DNA from: Methylotenera_A aquatica
GTDB lineage: Bacteria > Pseudomonadota > Gammaproteobacteria > Burkholderiales > Methylophilaceae
NCBI GenBank assembly: GCA_965601485.1
Contig: OZ271846.1
Location: 372,001-436,000, forward strand
Reading direction: 5' to 3'
Length of the DNA stretch: 64,000 nt
The notes under the pieces were generated by a model. The model searched no databases. It was not told the DNA's origin and was given only the letters and a program-made list of their open reading frames with translations. This document shows, piece by piece, positions 8,261 through 17,344 of this stretch; the first letter of the stretch is position 1; every line of letters starts with the position of its first letter. The position numbers were made by a program, and so were the translations under genes.

Positions 8261-9427
8261 ATGCAAGTTTTTAAAAAAATTGGGCTAGGTTTTGCAGCAA
8301 TGCTTGCATCGCTCAATGCTTTTGCAGATTACAGTTGGAATTTCCCAGAGCCAGTTACCCCAATGGCCTTAGATACATTGCATGTGCATAATAAGTTTAT
8401 GCTGATCACGATGGTTATCTTTGTGGTTGTGTTGGCTATCATGATTTATTCAATTTTTGCGCATCGTAAAAACAAAGGTTACAAAGCGGTAGCAGATAAA
8501 GCTCCATCAACTGCCGTAGAAATTTTTTGGGTCTTGGTGCCGTTTTTTATCTTGTTGCTCATTGACTTTGTGATTATGGGCATTCCAGCTTATCACAGTG
8601 TGGTGATGATGGAAGATACGCGCGACAAAGCGACCATGGTCATTAAAGTAACTGGTTCACAATGGCGCTGGCAGTATGAGTATTTAGATGGTGAAGCACA
8701 AGGTATCAAGTTTGTTAGTAATTTAACGACAACTGATGATCAGCAAAAAAATCTAGCTGAAAAAAGCGAAAACTATTTATTAGAAGTTGATAATCACCTA
8801 GTGTTACCAGTGGGTGAAAAAGTACGTATTCTAATGACGTCTTCTGATGTATTACATAACTGGTGGGTACCTCAATTTGGTTCATCTCGCGTTGCAGTTC
8901 CTGGATTTATTCGTGAAACATGGGTGCAAGTAGATAAAGCCGGAACCTACCGCGGTCAGTGTAAAGAGCTTTGTGGTAAAGGCCATGGCTACATGCCAGT
9001 AGTCGTAGATGCCTTACCGATGGAGGAATACAAAGTTTGGGTTGCGGCTAAAAAAGCTGAAATTGAAAAAGCAGGTGAAATTAAAGAAATGACTAAAGAA
9101 GACTTAGTCGCCCAAGGTAAAGGTGTTTACGAGAAAAACTGTGCCGTTTGTCACCAAGTAAATGGTGCAGGTTTGCCACCAGCATTCCCTGCAATGACTG
9201 GCAGTAAGATTGCCCTTGGTCCAGTTTTTGGTGCTGATGGTAAGTACCTTAAAGATGGGCACTTAGATCGTTTGCTTAACGGTAAAGGCGTAATGCCATC
9301 ATGGAAGGCAACTTTAAATGATACTGAAATTGCGGCGGTAATTACTTATGAGCGTCAAGCGCTTGGTAATGCGGCAACAGTTGATCCAATTGTGCAGCCG
9401 GCGCAAGTTAAAGCGGCGCGTCAATAG
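8261..9427 (+). CDS. coxB: cytochrome c oxidase subunit II with fused cytochrome c domain
   Basis: Subunit II accepts electrons from cytochrome c through its CuA centre and passes them to subunit I. The protein has a signal sequence, two membrane helices (about 45-70 and 85-115), a cupredoxin domain with the CuA motif GQCKELCGKGHGYMPV (about 232-247), and a C-terminal cytochrome c domain with a CAVCH heme motif (about 295). This makes it a caa3-like subunit II with its own heme donor domain. I start at the ATG at 8261, preceded by GGAG, because the in-frame TTG at 8249 would place that site inside the gene. It heads the oxidase operon with ctaD 48 bases downstream. Confidence 0.95.
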   Translation: MQVFKKIGLGFAAMLASLNAFADYSWNFPEPVTPMALDTLHVHNKFMLITMVIFVVVLAIMIYSIFAHRKNKGYKAVADKAPSTAVEIFWVLVPFFILLLIDFVIMGIPAYHSVVMMEDTRDKATMVIKVTGSQWRWQYEYLDGEAQGIKFVSNLTTTDDQQKNLAEKSENYLLEVDNHLVLPVGEKVRILMTSSDVLHNWWVPQFGSSRVAVPGFIRETWVQVDKAGTYRGQCKELCGKGHGYMPVVVDALPMEEYKVWVAAKKAEIEKAGEIKEMTKEDLVAQGKGVYEKNCAVCHQVNGAGLPPAFPAMTGSKIALGPVFGADGKYLKDGHLDRLLNGKGVMPSWKATLNDTEIAAVITYERQALGNAATVDPIVQPAQVKAARQ

Positions 9428-9475
9428 TCTATTTTTTGATTTATTTGTTAAAATTAAGGTAATTAGGAGAGAGCT

Positions 9476-11068
9476 ATGAGTGCAACAACGGTAGCACATG
9501 ATGACGTACATCATGATCATCCGACGGGAATTATGCGTTGGCTGACAACAACTAATCATAAAGATATTGGTACGATGTATTTGACCTTTTCTTTGGTGAT
9601 GTTTTTAGTGGGTGGTGCAATGGTTTTAGGCATTCGTGCCGAATTGTTCCAGCCAGGTTTGCAGTTGATGAACCCTGATTTTTATAATCAATTAATCGGC
9701 GTACATGCATTGATTATGATTTTTGCGGCACTTATGCCGGCTGCTACTGGTTTTGCAAACTGGATGATTCCACTACAAATCGGTGCGCCAGACATGGCCT
9801 TACCACGTTTGAATAACTGGGGTTTCTGGTTATTGCCACCTTCAGCAATTCTATTAACATTGCCATTTACGCTTGCATTATTTGGTATTGGCGATGGCGC
9901 CATTGCTACTGGTTGGACATTCTATCCGCCGCTTTCAGTGCAAGGTGGTATTGGTGTTGACTTTGCTATCTTCGCCGTTCACTTGTTAGGCGTTTCTTCA
10001 GTAATGGGTTCAATTAACATTATTGTTACGTTGTTTAATATGCGCGCTCCTGGCATGACGTTAATGAAAATGCCAATGTTCGCATGGGGCTGGTTAATTA
10101 CCGCTTTCTTGTTAGTGGCAACTATTCCAGTTTTAGCTGGTGCCGTAACAATGTTGTTAACAGACCGTCATTTTGGCACGCATTTCTTTGATGCTGCTGG
10201 TGGTGGTGACCCAATTATGTTCCAACACTTATTTTGGTTCTTCGGTCATCCAGAAGTGTATATTTTGTTATTACCAGTTTGGGGTTTCATTCCACAAATT
10301 CTACAAACATTCTCACGCAAACCAATGTATGGCTACAAAGCGCAAGTTTATTCATTGTGGGCGATTGGTGCTTTAGCAGTGGTTGTTTGGGCGCATCACT
10401 TCTTTACAGCTGGTATGCCGGTGCCAGCATTGCTTTACTTTATGTATAGCACCATGGCTATTTCACTGCCTTTAGCAGTGTTATTTTTCTGCTGGATTAA
10501 AACCATGTGGAAAGGCTCAATGACATTTGAAACACCAATGTTATTTGCAGTGGGTTGGATTATTTTATTCGGTATTGGTGGTTTAACTGGTTTAGTTTTA
10601 GCTGACGTTGCTGCTGATGCGCAATACCATAACAGCTATTTTGTTGTAGCGCATTTCCACTACACATTATTTGCTGGCGGTATCATGGGTATTATGGCTG
10701 GTGTATATTACTGGTTACCAAAAATGACAGGTAATATGTACGACGAGAATTTAGGTAAGTTGCATTTTTGGTTGACTGCAATTTCATTTAACCTAACATT
10801 TATTCCACAATTCTTTGTTGGTTTAGCTGGGATGCCACGCCGTATTCCAGACTACGCGTTGCAATTTGCTGAATTCAATATGATTTCAACTATCTCAGCA
10901 TTTGCTCTTGGACTATCACAATTATTGTTTGTATACATCATCATTAAATGTGTAAAAGGCGGTAAAAAAGCAACTGATAAAGTATGGGAAGGCTCAGAAG
11001 GCTTGGAGTGGACGCTCCCATCACCACCTCCTTACCATAGCTTCACAGAGCAACCAGTTATTAAATAA
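9476..11068 (+). CDS. ctaD: cytochrome c oxidase subunit I
   Basis: The catalytic subunit holds heme a and the heme a3-CuB centre that reduces oxygen and pumps protons. The 530-residue protein has twelve membrane helices. WFFGHPEVYILLLP (about 258-271) carries the CuB histidine and the cross-linked tyrosine, VWAHHFF carries two more CuB ligands, and HFHYTLFAGG (about 397-406) holds the two histidines for the hemes. A good GGAG ribosome site precedes the ATG. A hairpin with a T run follows the gene and probably lowers expression of the assembly genes downstream. Confidence 0.97.
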   Translation: MSATTVAHDDVHHDHPTGIMRWLTTTNHKDIGTMYLTFSLVMFLVGGAMVLGIRAELFQPGLQLMNPDFYNQLIGVHALIMIFAALMPAATGFANWMIPLQIGAPDMALPRLNNWGFWLLPPSAILLTLPFTLALFGIGDGAIATGWTFYPPLSVQGGIGVDFAIFAVHLLGVSSVMGSINIIVTLFNMRAPGMTLMKMPMFAWGWLITAFLLVATIPVLAGAVTMLLTDRHFGTHFFDAAGGGDPIMFQHLFWFFGHPEVYILLLPVWGFIPQILQTFSRKPMYGYKAQVYSLWAIGALAVVVWAHHFFTAGMPVPALLYFMYSTMAISLPLAVLFFCWIKTMWKGSMTFETPMLFAVGWIILFGIGGLTGLVLADVAADAQYHNSYFVVAHFHYTLFAGGIMGIMAGVYYWLPKMTGNMYDENLGKLHFWLTAISFNLTFIPQFFVGLAGMPRRIPDYALQFAEFNMISTISAFALGLSQLLFVYIIIKCVKGGKKATDKVWEGSEGLEWTLPSPPPYHSFTEQPVIK

Positions 11069-11078
11069 TGACTATCCG

Positions 11079-11105
11079 AAAAGCCCAAGTCACGCTTGGG
11101 CTTTT
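11079..11105 (+). terminator. intrinsic terminator or attenuator after ctaD
   Basis: AAAAGCCCAAG and CTTGGGCTTTT make an 11-bp stem with a five-base loop. It lies between the structural gene ctaD and the assembly genes, so it likely trims most transcripts and lets a fraction read through, giving less assembly factor than subunit. Confidence 0.7.
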
Positions 11106-11129
11106 CTATTCAAAGAAAGTATTTGGTCG

Positions 11130-11243
11130 ATGGAAAATCAAGAATCGGCAAGACGTAGTAAAAGCAAAAAAATAGCATTAATATTTGGTGCTTTAGCGCT
11201 TGTGTGGTACGTAGTATCGATGTTCACAATATGGAACCTGTAA
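11130..11243 (+). CDS. cytochrome oxidase small assembly protein
   Basis: A 37-residue open frame from ATG 11130 encodes a basic N-terminus (ARRSKSKK) followed by one membrane helix (about 15-36). Position between ctaD and ctaG, size and single helix match the short 'cytochrome oxidase small assembly protein' annotated in other betaproteobacteria. It is thought to help copper delivery or subunit I assembly, but that is by context. Its last 13 bases overlap the start of ctaG in another frame, which suggests translational coupling. Confidence 0.65.
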   Translation: MENQESARRSKSKKIALIFGALALVWYVVSMFTIWNL

Positions 11244-11803
11244 ATAACCCGGATTCGCTCAAGCCAAAAACAAAAACTGAGCTTGATAATGCCAATACTA
11301 AATTGGCAAAAAAAATGGTGTGGGTAGCGGCAGGTTCCTTGTTATTTGCTTTTGCATTAGTACCTTTGTACGATGTTTTGTGTAGTATTACTGGATTAAA
11401 TGGTAAGACCGATAATGCCGCATCAACACTAACAAAAGCAAAAGTAGATAACAGCCGAAATGTAACCGTACAATTCACATCGGCAGTAATGCCAGGTTTA
11501 GGCTGGAATTTTTACCCTAAACAAGCCAGTATTACTTTGCACCCGGGAAAAATTGAAACGGTGTTATTTGAAGCAAAAAATATAACGAGTCAGGTAGTCG
11601 TTGGGCAAGCAATTCCAAGTGTTAGCCCGGGAATTGCATCCGTATATTTAAAAAAAGTAGAATGCTTTTGCTTTGTTAATCAAAGTTTAAAGCCGGGTGA
11701 AACAAAGGTAATGCCGCTGAGGTTTTTTATAGACCCTGCATTACCAAAAGATGTCAGTGAAATGACATTGTCGTACTCATTTTTTGAGGCGACAAAGAAA
11801 TAA
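11231..11803 (+). CDS. ctaG: cytochrome c oxidase assembly protein CtaG/Cox11
   Basis: Cox11 inserts copper into the CuB site of subunit I. The protein has one membrane helix (about 35-55) with the short cytoplasmic N-terminus, and a periplasmic domain with the copper-binding motif VECFCF (about 143-148). I use the ATG at 11231, giving 190 residues; the frame is open back to a GTG at 11204, but Cox11 proteins do not have that extra sequence. It overlaps the small assembly gene by 13 bases. Confidence 0.92.
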   Translation: MEPVNNPDSLKPKTKTELDNANTKLAKKMVWVAAGSLLFAFALVPLYDVLCSITGLNGKTDNAASTLTKAKVDNSRNVTVQFTSAVMPGLGWNFYPKQASITLHPGKIETVLFEAKNITSQVVVGQAIPSVSPGIASVYLKKVECFCFVNQSLKPGETKVMPLRFFIDPALPKDVSEMTLSYSFFEATKK

Positions 11804-11914
11804 ACCAGTTTTGTATCATCAATTCAAAGATTAAAAAGAGAGCCTGTATCGCCTGAAAAGTGATACGGAGTTATAATTAAATAATTAAAAATTTAGATGC
11901 TTGGGAGTAAGCGA

Positions 11915-12796
11915 ATGGCAACACATTCAGAAAATCAATATTATGTACCGCATGGCAGCATATATCCCTCAATATTGTCAGTAGGTTTGCTGTCACTTGC
12001 TTCAGGTTTCATTTTTAATATGAATGACCTGCATTTTGGTAAGTGGATGATGTATTTGGGCGCTGCCATTATCATCGCGATGACATTTAAATGGATGGGT
12101 TCAGTAATTACTGAAAGCATTACAGGCCAATACAAAAGCTGGGAAGATAAATCTTTCCGTATTGGTATGATTGTATTTATCTGCTCTGAAGTGGCATTCT
12201 TTGCGGCATTTTTTGGTGCTTTGTTCTACATGCGCGTATTGTCAGTGCCGGATTTGGCGGGTTACGACGCTGATATTACTCCTTACAAAGACTTCTTAAG
12301 CTCATGGCCTTCATTAGGTCCTGGTGGGAAAGTATTAGGTACGGAATATGTACCACCTGCTGACTTTAAGCCTATGCACTGGAATGGTTTACCATTAATT
12401 AACACCATTTTATTACTTAGCTCTGGCGCAACCATTACTTGGGCACATTGGGGTTTGATCAAAAACAAACGTAATGAATTAGTGATTGGTATGGCATTAA
12501 CTGTTTTATTAGGTATAACCTTCTTGGCTTGCCAAGCAATGGAATACCATGAAGCTTATACCGAAATGGGTTTAACTTTAGGTAGTGGTGCTTATGGTGC
12601 AACATTCTTTATGTTGACTGGTTTCCACGGTTTTCATGTATTGCTTGGTACAACCATGTTGATTGTTATCTTAATCCGGTGCATGAAAGGTCACTTTACG
12701 CCAGAACATCACTTTGGTTTTGAGGGTGTTGCTTGGTACTGGCACTTTGTTGATGTGGTTTGGTTGGGCTTGTTTATATTCGTATATATGCTGTAA
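11915..12796 (+). CDS. ctaE: cytochrome c oxidase subunit III
   Basis: The 293-residue, seven-helix protein matches subunit III, which stabilises the catalytic core and its proton uptake. Diagnostic stretches are the N-terminal YYVPHGSIYPS, ICSEVAFFAAFFGALFY and the C-terminal GFHGFHVLLGT and WYWHFVDVVWLGLFIFVY. I start at ATG 11915, which has a GGGAG ribosome site seven bases ahead, rather than the ATG at 11897. A strong terminator follows. Confidence 0.96.
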   Translation: MATHSENQYYVPHGSIYPSILSVGLLSLASGFIFNMNDLHFGKWMMYLGAAIIIAMTFKWMGSVITESITGQYKSWEDKSFRIGMIVFICSEVAFFAAFFGALFYMRVLSVPDLAGYDADITPYKDFLSSWPSLGPGGKVLGTEYVPPADFKPMHWNGLPLINTILLLSSGATITWAHWGLIKNKRNELVIGMALTVLLGITFLACQAMEYHEAYTEMGLTLGSGAYGATFFMLTGFHGFHVLLGTTMLIVILIRCMKGHFTPEHHFGFEGVAWYWHFVDVVWLGLFIFVYML

Positions 12797-12807
12797 TTTG
12801 ACATAAT

Positions 12808-12842
12808 AAAAAGGGCGATGCATTGGATGCATCGCCCTTTTT
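12808..12842. terminator. strong bidirectional terminator
   Basis: A 16-bp perfect stem (AAAAAGGGCGATGCAT and its complement) with a three-base loop lies between ctaE and the convergent twin-transmembrane gene. A and T runs at both ends let it work in either direction. Confidence 0.9.
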
Positions 12843-12860
12843 ATTTGAATCATTTAAACC

Positions 12861-13061
12861 TTAAAGTGCGTGGCCTAATTTGCCAAAATAAGCGGCAATG
12901 ATTAATGCAATAAAAAGTACAACTGAAAGACCAATACGCATCGTAAGCGCTTTAACGGTGCGATCGCTACCCGATTTATCTTTGTTCAAGAAAAATAAAG
13001 CTGAAAATAAACTACCCAAAATAACAATTAAAACCAATACAACTGCAATTTTTATAAACAT
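12861..13061 (-). CDS. twin transmembrane protein (DUF2909)
   Basis: The 66-residue protein has two membrane helices (about 4-25 and 43-62) joined by a basic loop with the motif RTVKALTMRIGLSV, matching the DUF2909 family often found between the subunit III gene and SURF1. It is presumed to take part in oxidase assembly, but no activity is known. I start at the ATG at 13061; a TTG four codons upstream is the only extension. It is on the minus strand, opposite to every other gene of the cluster. Confidence 0.7.
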   Translation of the reverse strand: MFIKIAVVLVLIVILGSLFSALFFLNKDKSGSDRTVKALTMRIGLSVVLFIALIIAAYFGKLGHAL

Positions 13062-13111
13062 TAATTTGTCCAATGAAGTAAAAAAATAATTATGCGACTG
13101 GTCTAGTATAA

Positions 13112-13855
13112 ATGCAATTTAGATTTCTGAATGTAGAGTTTAAGCCAACATTGCTTGGTACGCTAATTACGTTTATCTGTATTCCAACTTTTATCAAATT
13201 GGGTTATTGGCAATACGATAAAGCGGTTTTAAAGCAAAAGATACAAGCTAATTTTGAGCAAAAAAATGCATCTCAAACTCCGAACTTATATGACTATTTA
13301 CATAATTCAGAGAGTTTAGAGTTTAAAAAAATTCAGGTTAATGGTGAGTATGATACTCACTATCAAATACTGATTGATAATAAAGTGGAAAAGAGCTTGG
13401 CCGGTTTCCATGTGATTACCCCGCTAAAAATTCAACATTCTGATACCTATGTTTTGGTGAATCGCGGCTGGATTCAAGGTAGCAAAGCGCGGACTGATAT
13501 TCCTGTTTTTGATACTCCAGCAGGTGTGTTAAAAGTAAAAGGCATGGCTTGGTTGCCGACCAAAAAAATATTTACTTTAGAAGAGAAAACAGTACTGTCA
13601 GTTGCAAATGTTCCTTGGCAATTGGTATGGCAGAATTTAGATATGAATAAGTTTTTGCAAGTGGCACCAATCAAAATTTTACCAGTAATTATAAAGCTGG
13701 ATAATGATAGTACAGCAGGTGGCTTTGTGCGCAATTGGGAAATGTCGGCTGACCGCATAGTGACGCACATGGGTTATGCTTATCAGTGGTTTGGATTTGC
13801 ATTTGCGGCGCTGATAATCTATCTGTATTTAAGTATTAAGAAATTAATTAAGTAA
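13112..13855 (+). CDS. SURF1 family protein
   Basis: SURF1 proteins deliver or stabilise heme A during insertion into subunit I. The 247-residue product has the family topology: an N-terminal membrane helix with LGYWQYDKA, a large periplasmic domain containing VNGEYD, LVNRGWI and MAWLP, and a C-terminal helix preceded by HMGYAYQWFGFA. It is in the usual place between the oxidase subunit genes and the heme A synthesis genes, 31 bases before the next gene. Confidence 0.93.
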   Translation: MQFRFLNVEFKPTLLGTLITFICIPTFIKLGYWQYDKAVLKQKIQANFEQKNASQTPNLYDYLHNSESLEFKKIQVNGEYDTHYQILIDNKVEKSLAGFHVITPLKIQHSDTYVLVNRGWIQGSKARTDIPVFDTPAGVLKVKGMAWLPTKKIFTLEEKTVLSVANVPWQLVWQNLDMNKFLQVAPIKILPVIIKLDNDSTAGGFVRNWEMSADRIVTHMGYAYQWFGFAFAALIIYLYLSIKKLIK

Positions 13856-13885
13856 TTAAGATTTGTTGAAAAGGTGAAGGATTTT

Positions 13886-14497
13886 ATGCAAACAGAGCAA
13901 ACAAGTGCGACTTATCAAGGTAATCAGCGCAAAGGACGCGCCGTTTTTTTGATGATGCTGACGTTTTTTGTGGTGCCGATTATTGCGGTAGTGTTGATGT
14001 TTGAGTATGACTTTAAACCAACAGGCACAAGCCGTGGTGAATTAATGGTACCACCAAGATTAATTGAAACAACGGCAACTTTAAAAAATAGTGATGGTCA
14101 AGATAATAGCCGTTTTTGGAGTGAAAGGTGGACTATGATCTATTTGACAGAAGTGTGTGAGGCAGACTGCATGGCTAAGCTGAGAGATATGCGCCAAATT
14201 CATGTGTCAATGTACAAAGACATTCCGCGCACGCAGCGAGTGCTGGTGACTACTGTGCAAGATGTTGCTGCGATTAAAAAAGATTTTCCTGATTTGAATA
14301 TTATTAATCAACCAACTGCCGACATTAACGCGCTTAGTAAGCAGTTTAACGTGGCAGATGAAGTCGCTATGCAATCTAACAGGCTGTATTTTGTTGATCC
14401 ACTTGGTCACATCATGATGAGCTATCCTTCCAGTACAGAGGCGGCGGATATACGTAAAGATTTAGCAAGGTTACTAAGATACTCTTGGGCGGCATAG
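13886..14497 (+). CDS. thioredoxin-fold oxidase assembly protein
   Basis: The 203-residue product has one membrane helix (about 22-45) and a C-terminal thioredoxin-like domain of about 120 residues. A CEADC pair (about 91-95) sits where SCO proteins carry their copper or redox cysteines, and RLYFVDPLGHIMMSYP is the closing strand. The spacing CxxxC is SCO-like, but the overall similarity to true Sco1 is weak. I infer a role in copper or thiol handling for the oxidase from its place between SURF1 and ctaA. The ATG at 13886 has a GAAGG site; the GTG at 13874 is less likely. Confidence 0.7.
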   Translation: MQTEQTSATYQGNQRKGRAVFLMMLTFFVVPIIAVVLMFEYDFKPTGTSRGELMVPPRLIETTATLKNSDGQDNSRFWSERWTMIYLTEVCEADCMAKLRDMRQIHVSMYKDIPRTQRVLVTTVQDVAAIKKDFPDLNIINQPTADINALSKQFNVADEVAMQSNRLYFVDPLGHIMMSYPSSTEAADIRKDLARLLRYSWAA

Positions 14498-14498
14498 T

Positions 14499-15503
14499 AT
14501 GTTGTTTAAACGTTTAGCAATGTTGGGCGCGGTAATGGCGTTATGTGTGGTAGTTTTAGGCGCCTACGTGCGTTTAACAGATGCTGGCTTAGGTTGCCCT
14601 GATTGGCCAGGTTGCTATGGTACACTCACTGTGCCAGAAAGCGAAGCCGCTATTCAAAAAGCGCAAACTATTTATCCGGATAGTATTGTAGAAACAGGAA
14701 AAGCTTGGCGTGAAATGCTGCATCGCTATTTGGCGGGTACTTTAGGCTTGGTTGTACTAACTTTATTTATATTAGCTTGGAAAAAAGGACGCCAGTACCA
14801 ACAGCAAATCAAAGTCTCCCCCTGGCTCACTAGCGCCTTATTAGCCATTATTATGTTTCAAGCCGCATTGGGCATGTGGACAGTAACCTTGTTGCTTAAG
14901 CCTGTTATAGTCAGTGCGCATTTACTAGGCGGCATGACCACCTTGGGTTTATTAACCTGGATTGCACACCGAAACTGGGGTCAATACTCATCAAGCATTG
15001 TGCAAAGCCGCGGCTCTAGGAATTTAATTCGCTTTGCATTAGTGGTTTTATTGATGCAGATATTCTTAGGCGGTTGGACAAGTACTAATTATGCCGCGTT
15101 AGCTTGTACCGATTTTCCTACCTGTCATGGCGAATGGATACCTGATATGGATTTTAAAGACGCTTTTCATATGGTGCGCGAATTAGGGCAAAGCGCAGAT
15201 GGCGGGAATTTATCGCTGGCATCATTAACAGCCATTCAATGGACACACCGCATTGGCGCTATCATTACTTTGATTTATTTGGTTTTTTTAGCATTAAATA
15301 GTTTAAAATACGCGCAATTAAAAAACCTAAGCGTGCTACTAATTGCTGTGCTATTTGCGCAAATCAGCCTTGGCATTGCAAATTTAGTGTTGCATTTACC
15401 TCTGGTGTTGGCTGTGGGGCATAATCTGGGGGCTGCTTTATTGGTGATTATCCTAGTGATTTTTAATTCAAAAATCACTGGAAACAAACTCAATCGCTCA
15501 TAA
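14499..15503 (+). CDS. ctaA: heme A synthase
   Basis: CtaA oxidises the methyl group of heme O to the formyl group of heme A. The 334-residue protein has eight membrane helices. Heme-ligand histidines lie in LHRYLAG, SAHLLGG, TWTHRIG-like WTHRIGA and AVGHNLGA, and there are extracytoplasmic cysteine pairs in GLGCPDWPGC and ALACTDFPTC, typical of the alpha/betaproteobacterial type. It starts one base after the preceding stop and is followed by ctaB. Confidence 0.95.
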   Translation: MLFKRLAMLGAVMALCVVVLGAYVRLTDAGLGCPDWPGCYGTLTVPESEAAIQKAQTIYPDSIVETGKAWREMLHRYLAGTLGLVVLTLFILAWKKGRQYQQQIKVSPWLTSALLAIIMFQAALGMWTVTLLLKPVIVSAHLLGGMTTLGLLTWIAHRNWGQYSSSIVQSRGSRNLIRFALVVLLMQIFLGGWTSTNYAALACTDFPTCHGEWIPDMDFKDAFHMVRELGQSADGGNLSLASLTAIQWTHRIGAIITLIYLVFLALNSLKYAQLKNLSVLLIAVLFAQISLGIANLVLHLPLVLAVGHNLGAALLVIILVIFNSKITGNKLNRS

Positions 15504-15543
15504 GCGCTTGCAACCATATTAAATGAAATAAAGTGAGTATGAA

Positions 15544-16455
15544 TTGAGTCAGAAATCAAATGTAAACACAGCAGATCACTTGAACACTTTTGTAGCGAGT
15601 TTTAAGAATTTTTACACCCTGTGCAAGCCACGCGTCACCATGTTAATTGTGTTTACCGCCATTATTGGTATGTTTTTGGCAACTCCTGGTATGGTACCTT
15701 GGCCGCTTTTATTAGCGACCACCGTTGGCATTGCTTTTGCTTCTGGTGCAGCCGCCGCCTTTAATTGTTTAATTGAGCATAAAATTGATGCCATGATGGC
15801 CCGAACACGGGGTAGACCATTGCCTACAGGCCAAGTTTCACACGCAGAAACAATGGTTTTTGCCACACTTTTAGGTGGCTCTGGCTTATTAATTTTATAT
15901 CTATTTGTAAACCCACTAACCATGTGGCTAACATTTGCCACTTTTGTAGGTTATGCCGTTATTTATACCATATTTTTAAAGCCTGCAACGCCAATGAATA
16001 TCGTGATTGGTGGCGCATCTGGCGCCATGCCGCCGATATTAGGTTGGGCGGCAGTTAATAATGCTGTTTCGCCAGAATCCTTAATTATGTTTTTAATTAT
16101 TTTTGCTTGGACGCCGCCGCATTTTTGGGCGCTTGCTTTGTATAGACGGGAAGAATATGCCAAAGTAGGTATGCCAATGTTGCCTGTAACGCATGGTGAA
16201 GCATTTACGCTATTGCATATTTTGCTATACACCGTGATTTTGGTAGTGGTCTCAATCATGCCATACGGGCTAGGTATGAGCGGTTTAATTTACTTGGTTT
16301 CAACGATTTTATTAAATGCCGTATTTTTATGGTATGTGATTAGTTTATATAGAAAATATTCAGATGATCTAGCAAAATCCACTTTTAAATATTCTATATT
16401 ATATTTAACGCTGATTTTTGCTGCGCTATTAGTGGATCACTACTGGAAATTATAA
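15544..16455 (+). CDS. ctaB: protoheme IX farnesyltransferase (heme O synthase)
   Basis: CtaB adds a farnesyl group to heme B, making heme O for CtaA. It is a UbiA-family membrane enzyme of 303 residues with the prenyl-diphosphate motif NCLIEHKIDAMMARTRGRP (about 76-94) and TPPHFWALALYRREEYAKVGMP-type loop (split here as TPPHFWALALYR and YAKVGMPMLP). The start is a TTG at 15544 with AAGTGAG seven bases ahead; the nearby ATG at 15539 is out of frame and stops after two codons. It closes the oxidase cluster. Confidence 0.95.
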   Translation: MSQKSNVNTADHLNTFVASFKNFYTLCKPRVTMLIVFTAIIGMFLATPGMVPWPLLLATTVGIAFASGAAAAFNCLIEHKIDAMMARTRGRPLPTGQVSHAETMVFATLLGGSGLLILYLFVNPLTMWLTFATFVGYAVIYTIFLKPATPMNIVIGGASGAMPPILGWAAVNNAVSPESLIMFLIIFAWTPPHFWALALYRREEYAKVGMPMLPVTHGEAFTLLHILLYTVILVVVSIMPYGLGMSGLIYLVSTILLNAVFLWYVISLYRKYSDDLAKSTFKYSILYLTLIFAALLVDHYWKL

Positions 16456-16466
16456 AACTAATGTCT

Positions 16467-16543
16467 TGGTGCGCCCGGCGGGAGTTGAACCCACGACCTT
16501 TGGCTTCGGAAACCAACACTCTATCCAGCTGAGCTACGGGCGC
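16467..16543 (-). tRNA. tRNA-Arg (anticodon CCG)
   Basis: On the minus strand a 77-base cloverleaf has acceptor GCGCCCG paired with CGGGCGC, discriminator A and an encoded CCA. The anticodon loop TTCCGAA gives CCG, reading CGG. A TATAAT box lies 12 bases upstream on the same strand (16556-16561). Confidence 0.97.
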
Positions 16544-16734
16544 TTGTAATGTCGCATTATAACAAAGCATGTGCTATTAAGATATTTCGACTTAGGTGAG
16601 TATGTGATTTAGCATTAGTTTTAAAGTTTTATGTGCAATCTAGGATTCCATGCTTTTAACCTTGATGGCGAGTAGGTATAATTGAAATCGCAAAATTTTA
16701 ATTAAATTATTTAAATATTTAGGAATTAATAGCA

Positions 16735-17277
16735 ATGAGCAAGAAAGATGATAGTTATTCAGGTTCTAGTTTCTGGCAATTAATTATTGCTATCCCAGGC
16801 ACAATTTTAGCATTTACCTTGTTAATTTCACTATTAGCTTATTTTTTTGGTAAGACTGAAGTGCCTACAACGCCATCCCCAACGCCTGAAGAAGTTTCTG
16901 CTAAGGTAGAAGAAGCGATTAAGCCAGTTGCTGTTGTTGAAGTAGCTGCCGCAAGCACAGGCCCACATGTGGATAAAAGCGGTGAAGAGGTCACCAAAAA
17001 TGTGTGTGCTATGTGCCACGCGGCAGGTTTAATGCAAGCACCAACCATCGGTAATAAAGAACAATGGGCACCGCGCATTGCGCAAGGCTACGAAACATTG
17101 GTAAAACATGCTATTGAAGGAATTCGCAATATGCCAGCACGTGGCGGTAACCCCGATTTAACAGATGGCGAAATAGCTAACGCCGTTGCGCATATGGCTA
17201 ATGCATCTGGTGCAAGCTTTACACCACCAGCACCTGCAGAAATAGCGCCAGCTGCTGAACCAGTACCGGCGAGTTAA
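16735..17277 (+). CDS. membrane-anchored cytochrome c5-type protein
   Basis: The 180-residue protein has an N-terminal membrane helix (about 15-38), a proline/valine/glutamate-rich linker, and a class I cytochrome c domain (about 80-165) with one CAMCH heme site and the axial methionine probably in NMPARGG. The length and the TKNVCAMCHAAGLMQAP pattern match cytochrome c5, a periplasmic electron carrier that often feeds terminal oxidases. It lies just after the oxidase cluster but has its own promoter space and terminator. Confidence 0.9.
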   Translation: MSKKDDSYSGSSFWQLIIAIPGTILAFTLLISLLAYFFGKTEVPTTPSPTPEEVSAKVEEAIKPVAVVEVAAASTGPHVDKSGEEVTKNVCAMCHAAGLMQAPTIGNKEQWAPRIAQGYETLVKHAIEGIRNMPARGGNPDLTDGEIANAVAHMANASGASFTPPAPAEIAPAAEPVPAS

Positions 17278-17299
17278 TCGACTAAAAATCATATAAATA

Positions 17300-17330
17300 A
17301 AGCCGCTAACTTTTATTAGCGGCTTTTTTG
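17300..17330 (+). terminator. intrinsic terminator after the cytochrome gene
   Basis: AAGCCGCTA and TAGCGGCTT form a 9-bp stem with an eight-base loop followed by six T residues. Confidence 0.85.
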
Positions 17331-17344
17331 TTTATAAAACCTAT

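Noticed and set aside
11204..11230. GTG start for ctaG
   Set aside because: It adds residues not seen in Cox11 proteins; ATG 11231 matches the family start.
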